From NCBI GenBank assembly GCA_023897205.1, contig JAHWDD010000002.1:6014001-6078000 (forward strand): 64,000 bases of DNA, given 5' to 3'. Source of the DNA: Exophiala sp. HKRS030. Lineage: Eukaryota; Ascomycota; Eurotiomycetes; Chaetothyriales; Herpotrichiellaceae. The notes beneath the pieces are model-generated. The model was given only the letters and a program-made list of their open reading frames with translations. It ran no database searches and was not told the DNA's origin. This document shows positions 22,387-34,010 of the stretch, piece by piece. Every line of letters starts with the position of its first letter. The first letter of the stretch is position 1. The translations under genes were made by a program, and so were the position numbers.

Positions 22387-23529
22387 AAGTATAACGAACA
22401 AGCTTTTGCGTTTTATGGGATGCAACATGGTCCCCATTTATCGGCGGCATGGCGTTTATTATGGCAAAACGCCCCTTTATGGGAGCAGTGTGCCTTACTT
22501 TGTATCATGAATTCAAAATGTACAGACTTCAACATTACTTGCCGTGCTCCTGGTACCGTCATTCCCATTCATCTACACTTAAACTTCCTACAAGGGATTC
22601 AGTGACCTGTGCGTCAAGAATTACCAAATTTTGAGCAACTCTAGAATCTGTCCCCGTCTGCAGAAGTTCTTCTGACTTGAGATCGACATGGTCTGACGCA
22701 GTAAATGCGAACACTGTCCCCAGAACTCGATCTTTTGCCCACGCTCTGCGCCAACAACTCTTTAATGAACGATATTGCTCTTCCACGATCCTCTCCTAAG
22801 AACTCCGGTGCACATGACAAAATTCTTTCCTGACAAAGCCTAGATCAGATGCACAACTGCTAGCTAGGATATTGAATTCACTCATGTGCGCCCGCGCCGC
22901 AGCTAAGGTACCAACCATTGTAGTCAAGAACAGCTGGGTGTGAGTTTGCTGTTGAGGTACGCACCTGGGAAAACATGCTGCCATGCTCAACGTCAGGTTC
23001 ATTAGTCCAAGGACCGGCACGTATGCTACCAGTGCAATCTTTGGGAATGATTTATATTCCAACGACTGACCTGCCGAGATATGTTCTCCTGTGTGACTGG
23101 CATATATGTTGAGGGAGTAGACGCCTTCACTCTGGGTCTTGAAGCGGAAGCTTGGCACACGATGAAGGACTTGCCCTGATTGGTTTGTCGGGTTTCCACC
23201 TAAAAATTGTCTCGAGGTTCTCTACTGCAATTTGATGTCGAGCCAATCTTCGCAGACTTCCTGACAACACATCTCATCCCATCTTCCACGCTTTGATTAT
23301 TCACAACTGGTAGAACTCTCGAGTGCCGTGCGCCTCGAGACTACACCTTACGACGACTTCTCAACTCCCTTTCACCACGCTTTTCACTTCTTCCCTCCGC
23401 CGTTCACTTTTCGCAGCCGGTTCTGCATTTGAGCCTTGCTCCAAGAATCTTGCTTGCAAAAGCTCATTTGTTCTCCTCGATCTCAACTCCAATTCTCAAC
23501 GTCGCGGCTACGCAAAGTCCAAGAAGAAA
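22387..23529. other. 1.1-kb region upstream of OLA1
   Basis: No recognised gene. The last 207 nt (from 23323) are open in the OLA1 frame and encode a Ser/Arg/Leu-rich stretch that looks like a mitochondrial presequence but has no ATG; it is treated as a finding. The rest holds the 3' flank of the complex I gene and the OLA1 promoter. Confidence 0.5.
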
Positions 23530-25088
23530 ATGCCTCCCAAGAAAGCCGTCAAAGAGGAGAAGATCCTGTTGGGTCGCCCAGGCAATAGTCTGAAGAGCGG
23601 TATCGTATGTAGGGACTTCCTGCGCTGCTTGATACAAAGAACAATGTTCAAGGTCCAAGATGGCTGACCCATCCATCTATAGGTTGGTCTGGCTAATGTC
23701 GGCAAATCTACACTCTTTCAAGCCATCACAAAATGCTCTCTGGGCAATCCCGCAAATTTCCCTTACGCCACAATTGACCCCGAAGAATCAAGAGTTATTG
23801 TACCCGATGCACGGTACGACTGGCTTGTTCAACATTACAAACCGAAGTCTCAAGTACCTGCAAATTTGACCATTTACGATATCGCTGGTTTGACCAAAGG
23901 TTCCTCGACTGGTGCAGGTCTTGGTAATGCCTTCTTATCACATATCAGAGCCGTTGATGCCATCTTCCAAGTTGTGCGATGTTTCGACGACGCAGAAATC
24001 ATCCACGTCGAAGGAGACGTTAACCCTGTTCGAGATCTTGAAATCATTGCTGAAGAGCTGAGGTTAAAAGATATTGAATTTGTGGAAAAGGCCAAAGAAG
24101 CTGTCTCCAAACTGACAAGGAGGGGCGGTCAAAGTCTAGAGATGAAGAAGCTGAGAGAAGAGGAAGCCACTATTGAGCGAATTCTTCAATATCTCAAAGA
24201 TGGTAAAGATGTACGGAAACATGATTGGACTCCTAGAGAGGTAAGCCTACTCCATTTATCATTCTGATCGTTGTTTCTGTTTCTACCACTATCCCGTTTT
24301 CATGATGAACAAGAGCTATAAGCTCGAATAATCCCAGCTCGTCGACAGCAGCCTCATTTAAATATCACGTTAGAGGCTGTTATGAGAGGAAGTCCAACCC
24401 TGATAAACAAAACGCCATTACAACATTACGGTCCTTTGAATCCCATTTCCTTGAACCGTGTTCTGACCAAGACAAAACTCACAGGTCGAAATCATCAACC
24501 CTCTGTTCCTTCTTACCGCCAAGCCAGTTGTTTACCTCATCAACTTGTCTGAAAAGGACTATCTTCGGCAAAAGAACAAATACCTACCCAAAGTCATGGA
24601 ATGGATCAAAACCAACAGCCCTGGCGACCCTATCCTGCCCATCTCAGTCAGCTTTGAAGAACGACTTGCAAGTATGGATGACGCTGCTGCACTCGAAGAA
24701 TGCAAGAATCTCAACACAAAATCAGCACTGCCCAAGTGCATCACCACGATGCGAACAGCACTCAACTTGGCCAGTTTCTTCACCACAGGAACGGATGAGG
24801 TAAGACAGTGGACGATACGTAAGAACACCAAGGCTCCTGCAGCGGCAGGTGTCATTCACACCGATTTCGAGAAGACATTTATTCAGGCTATTGTCTATAA
24901 TTTTGATGTGCTGAAGGAGTACGGTGACGAGAAGGCCGTCCAAGCGGCCGGAAAGGTCTTAACGAAAGGCAAAGACTATGGTGAGTCATTGATCTTTTCG
25001 CAACGGTTCCTGACTAAGTACTAACTTGTCGATAGTCGTTGAAGATGGAGACATCCTTCTGATCAAGGCTGGTGCTGCAAAAGCATAG
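23530..25088 (+). CDS. OLA1: Obg-like ATPase OLA1/YchF (393 aa)
   Basis: Four exons: 23530-23604, 23683-24240, 24485-24980 and 25036-25088. The introns are 78, 244 and 55 nt, and the total is exactly 394 codons, the usual length. The start at MPPKKAVKEEK is chosen because it is the only in-frame ATG. The P-loop is in VGLANVGKSTLF, the switch II region in IYDIAGLTKGSS, and the specificity region in VVYLINLSEKDYL. In the YchF family this last region carries the NxxE change that favours ATP over GTP. The C-terminal TGS-like domain ends in VVEDGDILLIKAGAAKA. OLA1 associates with ribosomes and the stress response. The gene is complete. Confidence 0.97.
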
Positions 25089-25787
25089 ATATATTGACCA
25101 GCGAAGTGATTGAGTGGCAGTGGCCTTTGCCATTGAGAGTTCAGATTCTTCTCGCTTTAGAGTCTCTTCGAGCCATCCGTTTGTCGCAAGCAGGCTGAGA
25201 CAAAATGCCCTTGCGCATTTATGGTCGGCTATCTATCTTATTCAATGAATGACGACATAAACTTCATGGAGCCTGCTCGTCATTGTTTAGGCGGAAGCTA
25301 GCTACAATTGCAGGCCTCAGGCCCACCCTGAAATACAATACCCATCAGATAATGTCATTGAGAGGCCCAGAATCAATTGAATTTGACCCTTATCTATTAT
25401 ATTTCCATCTCGTCTTGCTACGATGTGTGCCATGATTTTGCCTACCTCTTCTCAATCGAACGTGACACTACCTAGAACGCTACTCTCAACGCATAGACAA
25501 CGGCTCTGGGATTGGTGAAGGATCGTAATCCGTGCAGTCAAACACTGCCTAAGTCGAGGTTTTCGCGACCTACTCTATCGATCACCAGCGGCTTCACAAA
25601 AACCTACAGCTCCCTTTCATGTGCGCCCTCTTCGAGCGAGCAAATCGGCAACTACAAAGATACAACCCGTCCTCTTAACAGTTCTTCCACTGTCAGCACG
25701 CACGCACAGCTCACGATCACCACCATGACCACCAGACACAATCCTTTAGCCTCCTGTTCTCCACTGCTGCCACTATAGTGAGCCACG
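25089..25787. other. Convergent 3' region between OLA1 and the mannosyltransferase
   Basis: About 700 bp with only short frames that lack any recognisable domain. I see no repeat or RNA gene. Confidence 0.5.
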
Positions 25788-27614
25788 TCAAACCCATCCA
25801 TTCAACACATACCCGCCATAGCCATCACCCCCAAATGCCCGCTCAACCTCCTGATTCCAGCCGTCCCTCTTGGCCAACCACTCGCCACCGAGCCAGAGCC
25901 GGATACAGGTATCTGCAGGCTTGACTTGGGGGCTCTCCATGGGCACCAGTTTATAGAAGTTCTCGTCCAAGGATGTCGGTTGACACGTGCACTGTCCATA
26001 GTGGCGATGTTCCTGGTTTGCAAAGCGAGCTTCCTTGCCGCCAGTATGAGTTCTCTGAGATCCGGAAAGCGATGATACCTCGGCAGCTGCAGGTGGAGGA
26101 GGGCAATGGCGAGCACTGTCGTGCTGGTAGCCGATATCTCTGAAAAACCAGACTTTCGACTTCGGTGCAAACATGGCCACACTGAGCGTATGCACGGGGG
26201 CATCGCCGAATCTCTCATAATAGAACGCCCCGGACTGGTCGAGGAACTCGAAATACTTCCGATTACCCTCGGCCCTGAAGAAGCGCAGGTCGCCGATCTC
26301 GAAGTTGGAGAAGAACTGGCAGTTGTTGTACTCGAATCCATTGTCCGCGTCCAATAGCCATGACATATCGGATAGAGCTTCAGGGTGCACTAAGTGCGGA
26401 TATTGGGCCATGAAGTCGCGTGTCCGTGACCACAGGGAGGCGAAGCTGCGCGCGTCGTCGAGGATGGCCATGTTAAACCCGTATACAAAGTCGTGGGCGC
26501 GCATGAAGCTGAACACGTCGTACGGGATGGTGCATAGGAAGTGTACATCCGGCTCGACTCGCCAGTAGTACTCGTAGGAGGAGAGGGCAGGGTGCTGGTA
26601 GAAAAACCCGCTGTTCCATCGGCACATGGCGTGGTAGCTTGGCATCGAGCCTTTGCCGACGCCGATGGTGCCTAGGTATGACAATGAGTCGTGGTATAGA
26701 TTCTGATGGATGTGTGAGGGCGGTGTCCAGTGGGAAGAGGGAAGAAGATGATATTCTGTTGGTGAATTGGTTGCGTTGCTTGTCGCTGCCTATAACCGGT
26801 TAGGTCTGGGCTGAAGAGGGAGAGGTGTGGTGCATATTTTGATGGACAGAGAGGAGATAGACATTAAGATAGAGTAGGAGGGGTCAGTGGAGGAGATTAT
26901 TCATCCAAAATGTCATAGAGCAAGCAAGAAAAAGAAAGGTCGAACTCACAATGAACTCTTCACTGAAAGGCCGCTCGTTGAAAAAGATCCACGGGTACTG
27001 GTATTTGCTGTTCCAATGAAATTCCAGTTGCCGCATTGACTGGAGAATACCCTCGAGTTCCTCGTTGCGCACTAGACTGATCAAAGCGGCTTTTGGGCGT
27101 GAACGTGAGGTAAGGGCGCAGCTAGGAAGGGGTTCGTTCGGCGGGGATGAGTTTTCTCTCAGCCATCGGACTGGATCGTGGTTTGGGACTACCTCTGAGG
27201 AAGAGGAGATATGTGGTCTGATAACGTTACGATCTAAGAAGTATCGTTTGTCAGTCTCAAAATCGAGATTGGCTTCGGATGTGAGGTAGGAGAGAGGGTC
27301 GATGGGTTGAGTGAGTTGGTAGAGAGCGAGGATGGAGAGGGTGACAGTGACGACGAGGATGGCCCATCGCCAGGGCCCGGGTTGAGGAGCCTTGAATGTG
27401 CGTAGCTTGTTCGGGCTGATCGCGGACGGTGATGAGGAGAGTCCTGGAGCGCAAAATGTAGAATGTGGGTTGAGACAGGATTGGATTGATGTTGGGTGTC
27501 CTTCAAAGGGAGTGTCAGCCGGAGCTCTTCACGTAGCATTGCCATCGAGATGGGCAAAGTCTCGGATCGAGAGCGAACCCTTGGTGCTCGTGTCTCGTTA
27601 GTAGCGGGAGCCAT
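25788..27614 (-). CDS. KTR/KRE2-family alpha-1,2-mannosyltransferase (525 aa)
   Basis: Three exons: 27614-27533, 27443-26950 and 26789-25788. The introns are 89 and 160 nt, giving exactly 526 codons. It is a type II Golgi membrane protein: a short cytosolic arm, one membrane anchor at about residues 54-71 (WAILVVTVTLSILALYQL), a stem and a luminal GT15 catalytic domain. Diagnostic motifs are KAALISLVRNEELEG, SMRQLE, KYQYPWIFFNE, the metal-binding region YYWRVEPDVHF and NNCQFFSNFEIGDL, which holds the glutamate proposed as nucleophile. KTR enzymes extend N- and O-linked mannans from GDP-mannose. The first intron's donor (GTGAAG) is inferred from frame and the need to join the anchor; a second ATG nine bases upstream is possible. 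The domain call is firm. Confidence 0.93.
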
Positions 27615-28091
27615 GATCTTCAAATCGAAGTGACATGCAATATGTTGAGGATATTGGAAGAGAGAAGGGTGAAAGATGAAGGGAGAAACTGAAAAGTTCG
27701 GTCATATTGACACAAAGGATATGCTTCTTTTCCAGGGCACTTCCTTTCTTGAACACCGCCAAATCAAAACGTCAATTAAGCGCTTTTGCTGCATTAAAAG
27801 AGCTTCTCATATGCATGGAAAGTCTGTCTTCCCGCAGCGACACGCATGGAATGTGATGCTTTCAACCTTGCGAAGAGACTCTCTTCAATCTCCTGCCTGA
27901 TCTCAACCCAGGTCGGTATTTACCAGAGGCATCAGAGCCTTTACCGTCGACGCGGCGCGAACCTTTCGAATTCACGTAAATCACTCCGTCAACAACCCGC
28001 CCGTAGATATTCCTAAGTTCATGTTCATAGTCATGTCCGTATCCTGACCTCCGTTTTGCGCCAACGCTCTCGTCTCCGTATCAATCTTGTT
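27615..28091. other. Region between HIR1 stop and mannosyltransferase start
   Basis: These 477 bp contain the mannosyltransferase promoter and the HIR1 3' flank, both on the minus strand. Only short frames are present. Confidence 0.5.
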
Positions 28092-31000
28092 CTACAACAC
28101 CATATCATCAGTTTCTTCTTTCGAGTCATGGACAATATGGAGCATCTTGGCGTATGGTACAATGATTCGTTGTAAGTCGCGATGTTTTCCTGAGACTTCA
28201 TTAGAAAAGATCCTGGCTATCAAATATGAGGCATTCTGCTTACCGAGAAGTAGGACGACGTCCTTCAAGAGTTCTTCTCTAGACCACCCACAGATTGTTT
28301 TCGAATCTTCTTGCCAGCTTCGTCCCTCGATGGCATTCACATTGGCAGCAATGCCACTGGCTTCAAGTTGCGACTGATCAACAATTCCGCCGATCAATGT
28401 TCTTAGAAGTTCCTCAACCTTCAGTCTTAGCCCCTCCGCTCCAAGTCGTTTGGCATACATTAGCAAATAGATCCTAAATTCGTCCTTGGCACCAAGCATC
28501 AGTGCAGCAGCAATTCTGTTTTCCAGATGTGCTATCGACACTCCTGCCTCGAAGCTCTCGAATCCTTCTCGTGAGAGCAAGACCTTGATAAGCCTTTGCA
28601 AGAAATATGCACGACCACGTAACAACGTCTCCGATGTCGTTTTTCGCTCTAGCCAAGGCACAATCCCCGTTGAGAGGTTGACCGACTTTTCGGTACTGTT
28701 CTGAGCCTTGGTGGATTTTATATTGCCGACAGACGAATCAGTTGTATTCCAATATTGGCTACCAACGGCCCACCACACTTCTGACAGCCGCTGCCAGCAG
28801 TACATCTGAGGAGAATATGCATACCCATCACCATTTGAAAGACTGATGACAATTCGTCCTTCCGAGTTCAAACGAGCTTCTGTGATGGCGGTAGTACCAG
28901 TAGGGTGATGTGCTAGTGAATGGACTGCCGCATCTAGCACAGGGGCCAAAGAGACAGGCGGATGTGGTGAAGACATGGTTTTGACGTTCCACACGTAGCA
29001 CATGCCCACCGCCGTGATGCACAATAACCAGGAATCGTATGAGGCTAGAATCACTGGTTGTGCTTCCATAACCAAGGCACTGTTGAGTCTTCTGCCATAC
29101 GGCGTCCACATAAAGACCGATGCATTTTCATCTGCCACAGCCCAAAAGTTCTGGTTGCCAGTGACGAGAAGAACTGGACGAGGAAGAAAATCTTGCCATA
29201 GAGGCTGATCCTTCCTGGTCAGTGTGATGCGGCATGGTTCTCGATCTTGAGCCCTCTGGGTTAGGGACGGGCCAGAAGGGTTCCGTGCCTCAAAAATAAA
29301 TTCTGCTCTTGCTTTGCCGACAGTGTCACTGCTCGCATCACCAGGTTTCCCGGACGCATCAATCCCCTGAACAATGTGGGTCCGTACTTTTGGAACGGCT
29401 AATCTCAACTGACTTATCGTGATTGCCGGGTTGATGACGGCAGGTCGAATGAAATCAGGAGTAGGTTGTTGTCCACTACCGGCAGGTTGATGTTGTGCAG
29501 GCAGGAGCCCATCAGTGCCATTAACGACAATGGGAGTGGCGCCCTTCTGGCTCGCTGCGATTATCCTCTTCTCCGTGGAATTCTCTTCTTCGCCTTCGAT
29601 CTGAGCATATTTTCTCTTATTCCCAAACAGCATGGCCGCAAGACCCCCTTTGGGAAGTCCATCGAATGGTTTCGAAAGATCAATAACGGATTGCGGCGCA
29701 TCCAAGGTCTGAACGTTTGTGCTTGCGCTGACGAGCTTCGTTTGAGGTAAGGACGATTCCGCTCCACCAGCCCCGGAGACCAAGAGAGGCCGGATTCGCT
29801 TCTTACCATCCTTTGTGATCTCGACCCGATTCTTCAATCTCTCGAGTTTTGCTTGGTTCAGATCATCCTGAGTTTTTTGGGTCGTCAGCCCATTTGTTTG
29901 CGTCTCCGGTCCATTCGTCAAGGTTTCATTTGTTGCAGTACCATTGATTGCTGGGGAACAGATGATTTGGCTGGTTGCGTGGTATTGGAATCACCCATCA
30001 AAGCCCCATGCGTCCCTCAACGCCTTTAAGTTCTCCAGCCTTACTCATCTCTTCCAACAACAAAGCATCGGTTGTTTCAGGAAAGCCAAGACCTTTTCTT
30101 GAAGTTCCAAATTTGGTCAATGATCGATCATTCTCTTCAATTGGTCTAGGAAAGCCGAGTTCCCCTCTTCAAACATTATAGTGAGAATGGTGCCGTCCAA
30201 GGTGGTGGCAAAAAGTACCTGACCATCTGGACTCCATGATATGTCGGAGACGGGTTTGGAAGAAATCTCTTGAGTGACGACCAAGGGCCTGGGGCTGCTA
30301 GTGGTCCAGATGCTCAAACACTTATCAGCTCCTCCGCAAGCAATAACAGTCGTGTGGGGAGGCGCGTGGCCTTCAAGAACGGAGCGACCAACAGGCTCGG
30401 AACCGTAAAGACGAGGAGAAAAGGCGCATACTTCGACTGGTCCTTCGTGCCCAATCAAATTTGTATCGCCATCCCAGCTACCACGATTGACAATCGCTAT
30501 GGCGCTGACTGGGCCGTTAACTGAATTGGCAGCCGCGATATGTTGGCCATCCGGAGCCCATGAACATCTTCGGAAATAGGTGGTAAGAGGAGAATTGACA
30601 AAAGGATAGGCAATAGTGGCTTCTAGAATAAAGTTATTAACAGCATCGTGAGTGGTGTAATTCTGAGTCGGTGAGGTAAATCGGAAGATCTTGATGGTCC
30701 TGTCATCACTGGCGGTGGCAAAGTATTTGTTTGCAGGATCAAAAGTGATGCCTTTAACGTGACTCGTGTGGTTGGCAATTGTCTTTAGCTTTTCGAAGGT
30801 GAACCCCGACCAAACGACGACCTTTGAATCGAGTCCCACTGATACCAGAATTGTTCCATCGTAAGACCAGCCAATATCCTGTACATCATTGTCATGTCCG
30901 ATCAGTCGACGAAAGATGCGCCAGTTCTCAACAGGAGGGGCTTCGTTGGAGCCTGTGTTTGCATTTAGCCCAGAACGAATCCAGCAAGTGATAATTACCA

Positions 31001-31492
31001 CATACCAAAAGCTGTGTGTGTGGGAGGGGTAGGATCCAGGGTATATATGCACACAATCTTGTCATCGGCGCCCGATGCGAGAAACTTCCCTCCAGGCGAA
31101 AATCGGACGGCGTGAATGGTTCCGGAGTGGTAACTCATCGAAGCCAGCTGCTTCGGCTTGTCATATGTGGCATTTGCGGCATTGTAGATGGCCTCGGTAG
31201 ACCAAATACGAACGTAGCCGTCTTGGTCAAGTCAGCGGATGTATTCCTCAACGAAGCGCATCCAGATAGAAACGTACCACCGGCCGCAGTGACCAGACGT
31301 TGACCATCGGGGAGACGTGGCAGCTGTAGACTTCGAAATCTTTCTTTTCGCCTGTTCTCAGAGACCGTTAATATGTGACAAGACAGAAGAAAAGAATGCG
31401 ACGGAAATTACGCGGTTTGCGACGCGTTGAAAGATGTGTTGAACTGGAAGCATACCTCCGTGGGTGAGCCAGATGGGTTTGATGATGTGCAT
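28092..31492 (-). CDS. HIR1: Histone chaperone HIR1/HIRA, frame interrupted at four G/C runs
   Basis: Five exons read leftwards: 31492-31456, 31351-31278, 31221-31006, 30952-28244 and 28189-28092. The introns are 104, 56, 53 and 54 nt. The N-terminal half is a seven-blade WD40 propeller (start HIIKPIWLTHGGEKKDF; GHDNDVQDIGWSYDG; FATASDDRTIKIFRF; ISWSPDGQVLFATTLDG). It is followed by the HIRA B motif (ITKDGKKRIRPLLVSG) and the C-terminal Hira domain (LSNGDGYAYSPQMYCWQRLSE). The HIR complex deposits H3-H4 outside S phase and represses histone genes. The frame breaks at four places: plus-strand runs 31309-31312, 30162-30165, 30004-30007 and 29953-29956. One base added at each makes the exon sum exactly 1046 codons, and the joined residues match the family. 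Probably sequence error; real decay is not excluded. Confidence 0.88.
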
Positions 31493-32061
31493 GTCGTGGC
31501 TATCTCGGCGGAAGTGTGAGGTTCATGGCGAGGTGATGGGAAGAGTCAAGGATGGATTGGTGATCTAGTAGTGAAATGAGAAGGATTCTAGATGACAGGA
31601 TTAAAGCCAGGAAATGAGGGTTGTCGAATAATAGGTCGTGAGCGAAATGGTGGAAGTGGTTGAAGTGGTCGACTGCGACAACTCGTGAGGTCCACTGAGG
31701 TTTAAGATTCCCGCGGCGTGCACTCCACAGGCACTTTTCTACAGTAGCAACCGTGCCTGTGTCAGTGCACAAAGTCTCTGCCGATCTTATTGACCTTTCG
31801 CTTTCCACATAGCTTTAGGTATACGAATAAAGCTCTCGCTACAGTAAAATAATCTGAATTAATAGGTTGCATGTTGAGGGGCATTATGTGAATTCTCTCA
31901 GCTAGTGTTTGCTATACGTCGAGAAGTCCACCTATAGATCAATTCACGCTTTTGGGAGAGATTCCTTCCTGCTGGTAGTACATGCTTTTTTTTCCTACAC
32001 CCGTTGTCTGGTTTGCGTCTCCAGAAAGTATCGTGTTGGTAAAGGTGTTGGCGAGCACAGC
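31493..32061. other. Promoter region of HIR1 and 3' flank of the stomatin-like gene
   Basis: These 569 bp lie between two minus-strand genes. Open frames here are short and without a domain. Confidence 0.5.
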
Positions 32062-33415
32062 TCACTTTCTTGCCGCCCTTGTCTCCTCAAAGCTGTCAAG
32101 TACTGTCTTTGCAACATCACTTGCACTCTCCTGACTTGGACCTGCCTCGATCACCTTTTGCCCGCCTTGTCCACCCTCCAGTGCCTTCTTTTGACCCTCA
32201 TTGACCTTGCCATATACTGCCATCGCACTGGCAATGAGGCCACTAATATCTCCAACGTTTCCGGGCACTACCACAGCAGTACCTTCCTTGGCCAACTTGC
32301 TGAATGCTTCAACATACTTCTCTGCTACGCTCAAGCTGATGGCGCTCTGAGCATCTGTTGAACCTTTACGGATGGATTCCGCTACAGCCTCGATTCCACT
32401 GGCTGTGGCTCTGGCTTTGAGCAAGATAGCCTCGGACTCACCAGACGCTGTGTTGATCTGTTCTGCCTTCAACGCTTCGGATGCAAGAATGACTGATTGT
32501 TTTCGACCCTCGGCAATGTTGATCGCACTTTGTCTCTGACCTTCTGATTCCAGAATTTCTGCTCTCTTCGATCGCTCCGCTGTGACTTGTCTGTGCATGG
32601 CTGCCACGACTCCTTCCGGAGCATGAATATCCCGAATTTCGTATCTAAGGCATACCACACCCCATTCCTGTGCCGCTTCGTTGATTGCTTGCGTAATGTT
32701 CGAGTTGAGATTCGCGCGCTCTTTTAGGACGTGATCCAAGGTTAGCTGGCCAATTTCGGAACGCATCGTCGTCTGCGCCAGTTGTGAGATAGCGTACTCG
32801 GCGTCCTCCACACCGTAGCTACCGCTTGTTAGACCAGAGAGACTCAAACATCTAGCGCTATCACGCACCTCGCTTTGTATGCATCGAACACTCTTGTATA
32901 CAGCACGCCATCCAATTCCAATGTGACGTTGTCCGCTGTGATGGCACTTTGACTAGGGATTTCAATCGCCGCTTCCTTCAATGATTGCACATAAGCAATG
33001 CGCTGCTCGCCAGTCAGTTCGGTCTCAATTTCAATTGTTCCACTCTAATGTCTCTCACATCTATGATAGGCATTAATATCGCAAGACCAGGCTCCAGTAT
33101 TCTGTTAAACTTTCCCATCCGCTCCACGATCCATGCAGTTTGCTGAGGCACAAAACGGATTATGGTGTTCGCCGGGAGACTCGTTTGACGTTGGAAATAG
33201 GACTGTCCAGGCGAAGATGCTCCTCCAAGACCTAGAGCGGGTGGGCCTGGGAGTCCAAGACCAGAGCCAGTGGTGAATTGCCGCCGACTCCAGACGGCCA
33301 TCGGAGAGCAGGCGACCATTGCGGACGAGGAATTCGTTCCATGGCGGATGTCGTGGGCAAACCGCGAAACCCCTTGGAGGGACCTCCGCGATGCTATTCT
33401 GGAAATCTCCATCAT
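32062..33415 (-). CDS. Mitochondrial stomatin-like protein 2 (SPFH/band 7, 415 aa)
   Basis: Three exons: 33415-33059, 33002-32869 and 32818-32062. The introns are 56 and 50 nt, giving exactly 416 codons. The N-terminus ([15 protein letters not shown]) is a mitochondrial presequence. The SPFH domain follows from about residue 85 ([19 protein letters not shown]). Diagnostic STOML2 segments are [40 protein letters not shown] and [18 protein letters not shown] long Ala/Glu-rich coiled coil ([20 protein letters not shown]) and the C-terminal helix come last. STOML2 scaffolds cardiolipin-rich inner-membrane domains and stabilises respiratory and protease complexes. Two adjacent ATGs exist at 33415 and 33412. 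The gene is intact and lies upstream of HIR1 on the same strand. Confidence 0.94.
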
Positions 33416-34010
33416 CGACAGACTGCGCAAACAACCGCGAGATGTGTCGAAGAGGAGAAGGTAGAGGAGCGATCGGAGATATCTGAAGGCGTGCCTGCAC
33501 CAAAGGCTATGACCGATGATCGCTATAATTCTAGTTGTTTATTCCTACTCCACCGTAATACTACTTCCAACCACTAAAACCACTTACGCACTATGTTTCT
33601 GGGGATCCGTTGTCGATCGGATCCCTCACATCAGTAGGGGTATCTAAGAGCTGCCAATCTCGTTCACGGCCATCCTGCAGACTCATATCCAGCAATATAG
33701 TCTCAACGATGAGCTCAGCCCAGGTCATGCCCCGCTGCACGCTTCACCTACGATCCATGGTGCGGCCGGAATGTGTCGCCAATGCCCTCGTGGCTGAAGG
33801 TCTCATGGTATTCTCGCAGGCGAACCCTGTTTTATTCGGCCTCGGCAAATTGTCAAAGACCTTGTCGACATATAGATCTTTTGCCGCCGAATCTCGAGAA
33901 TAAGAATAAGAATGGTTGATGGTTCAGCATCTTCCGCTGGCTGATCATGCATGACTGAACATCGCTGATGAGTTGATATTTGAATTATTACCAGCTCCAG
34001 GAATGCCATC
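33416..34010. other. Promoter of the stomatin-like gene and 3' flank of IPI3
   Basis: These 595 bp carry only short frames; the longest (plus strand, 97 codons at 33610) has no recognisable domain. Confidence 0.5.

Noticed and set aside
33803..34009. Minus-strand 68-codon frame after IPI3
   Set aside because: Short, non-domain and in the 3' flank of IPI3.
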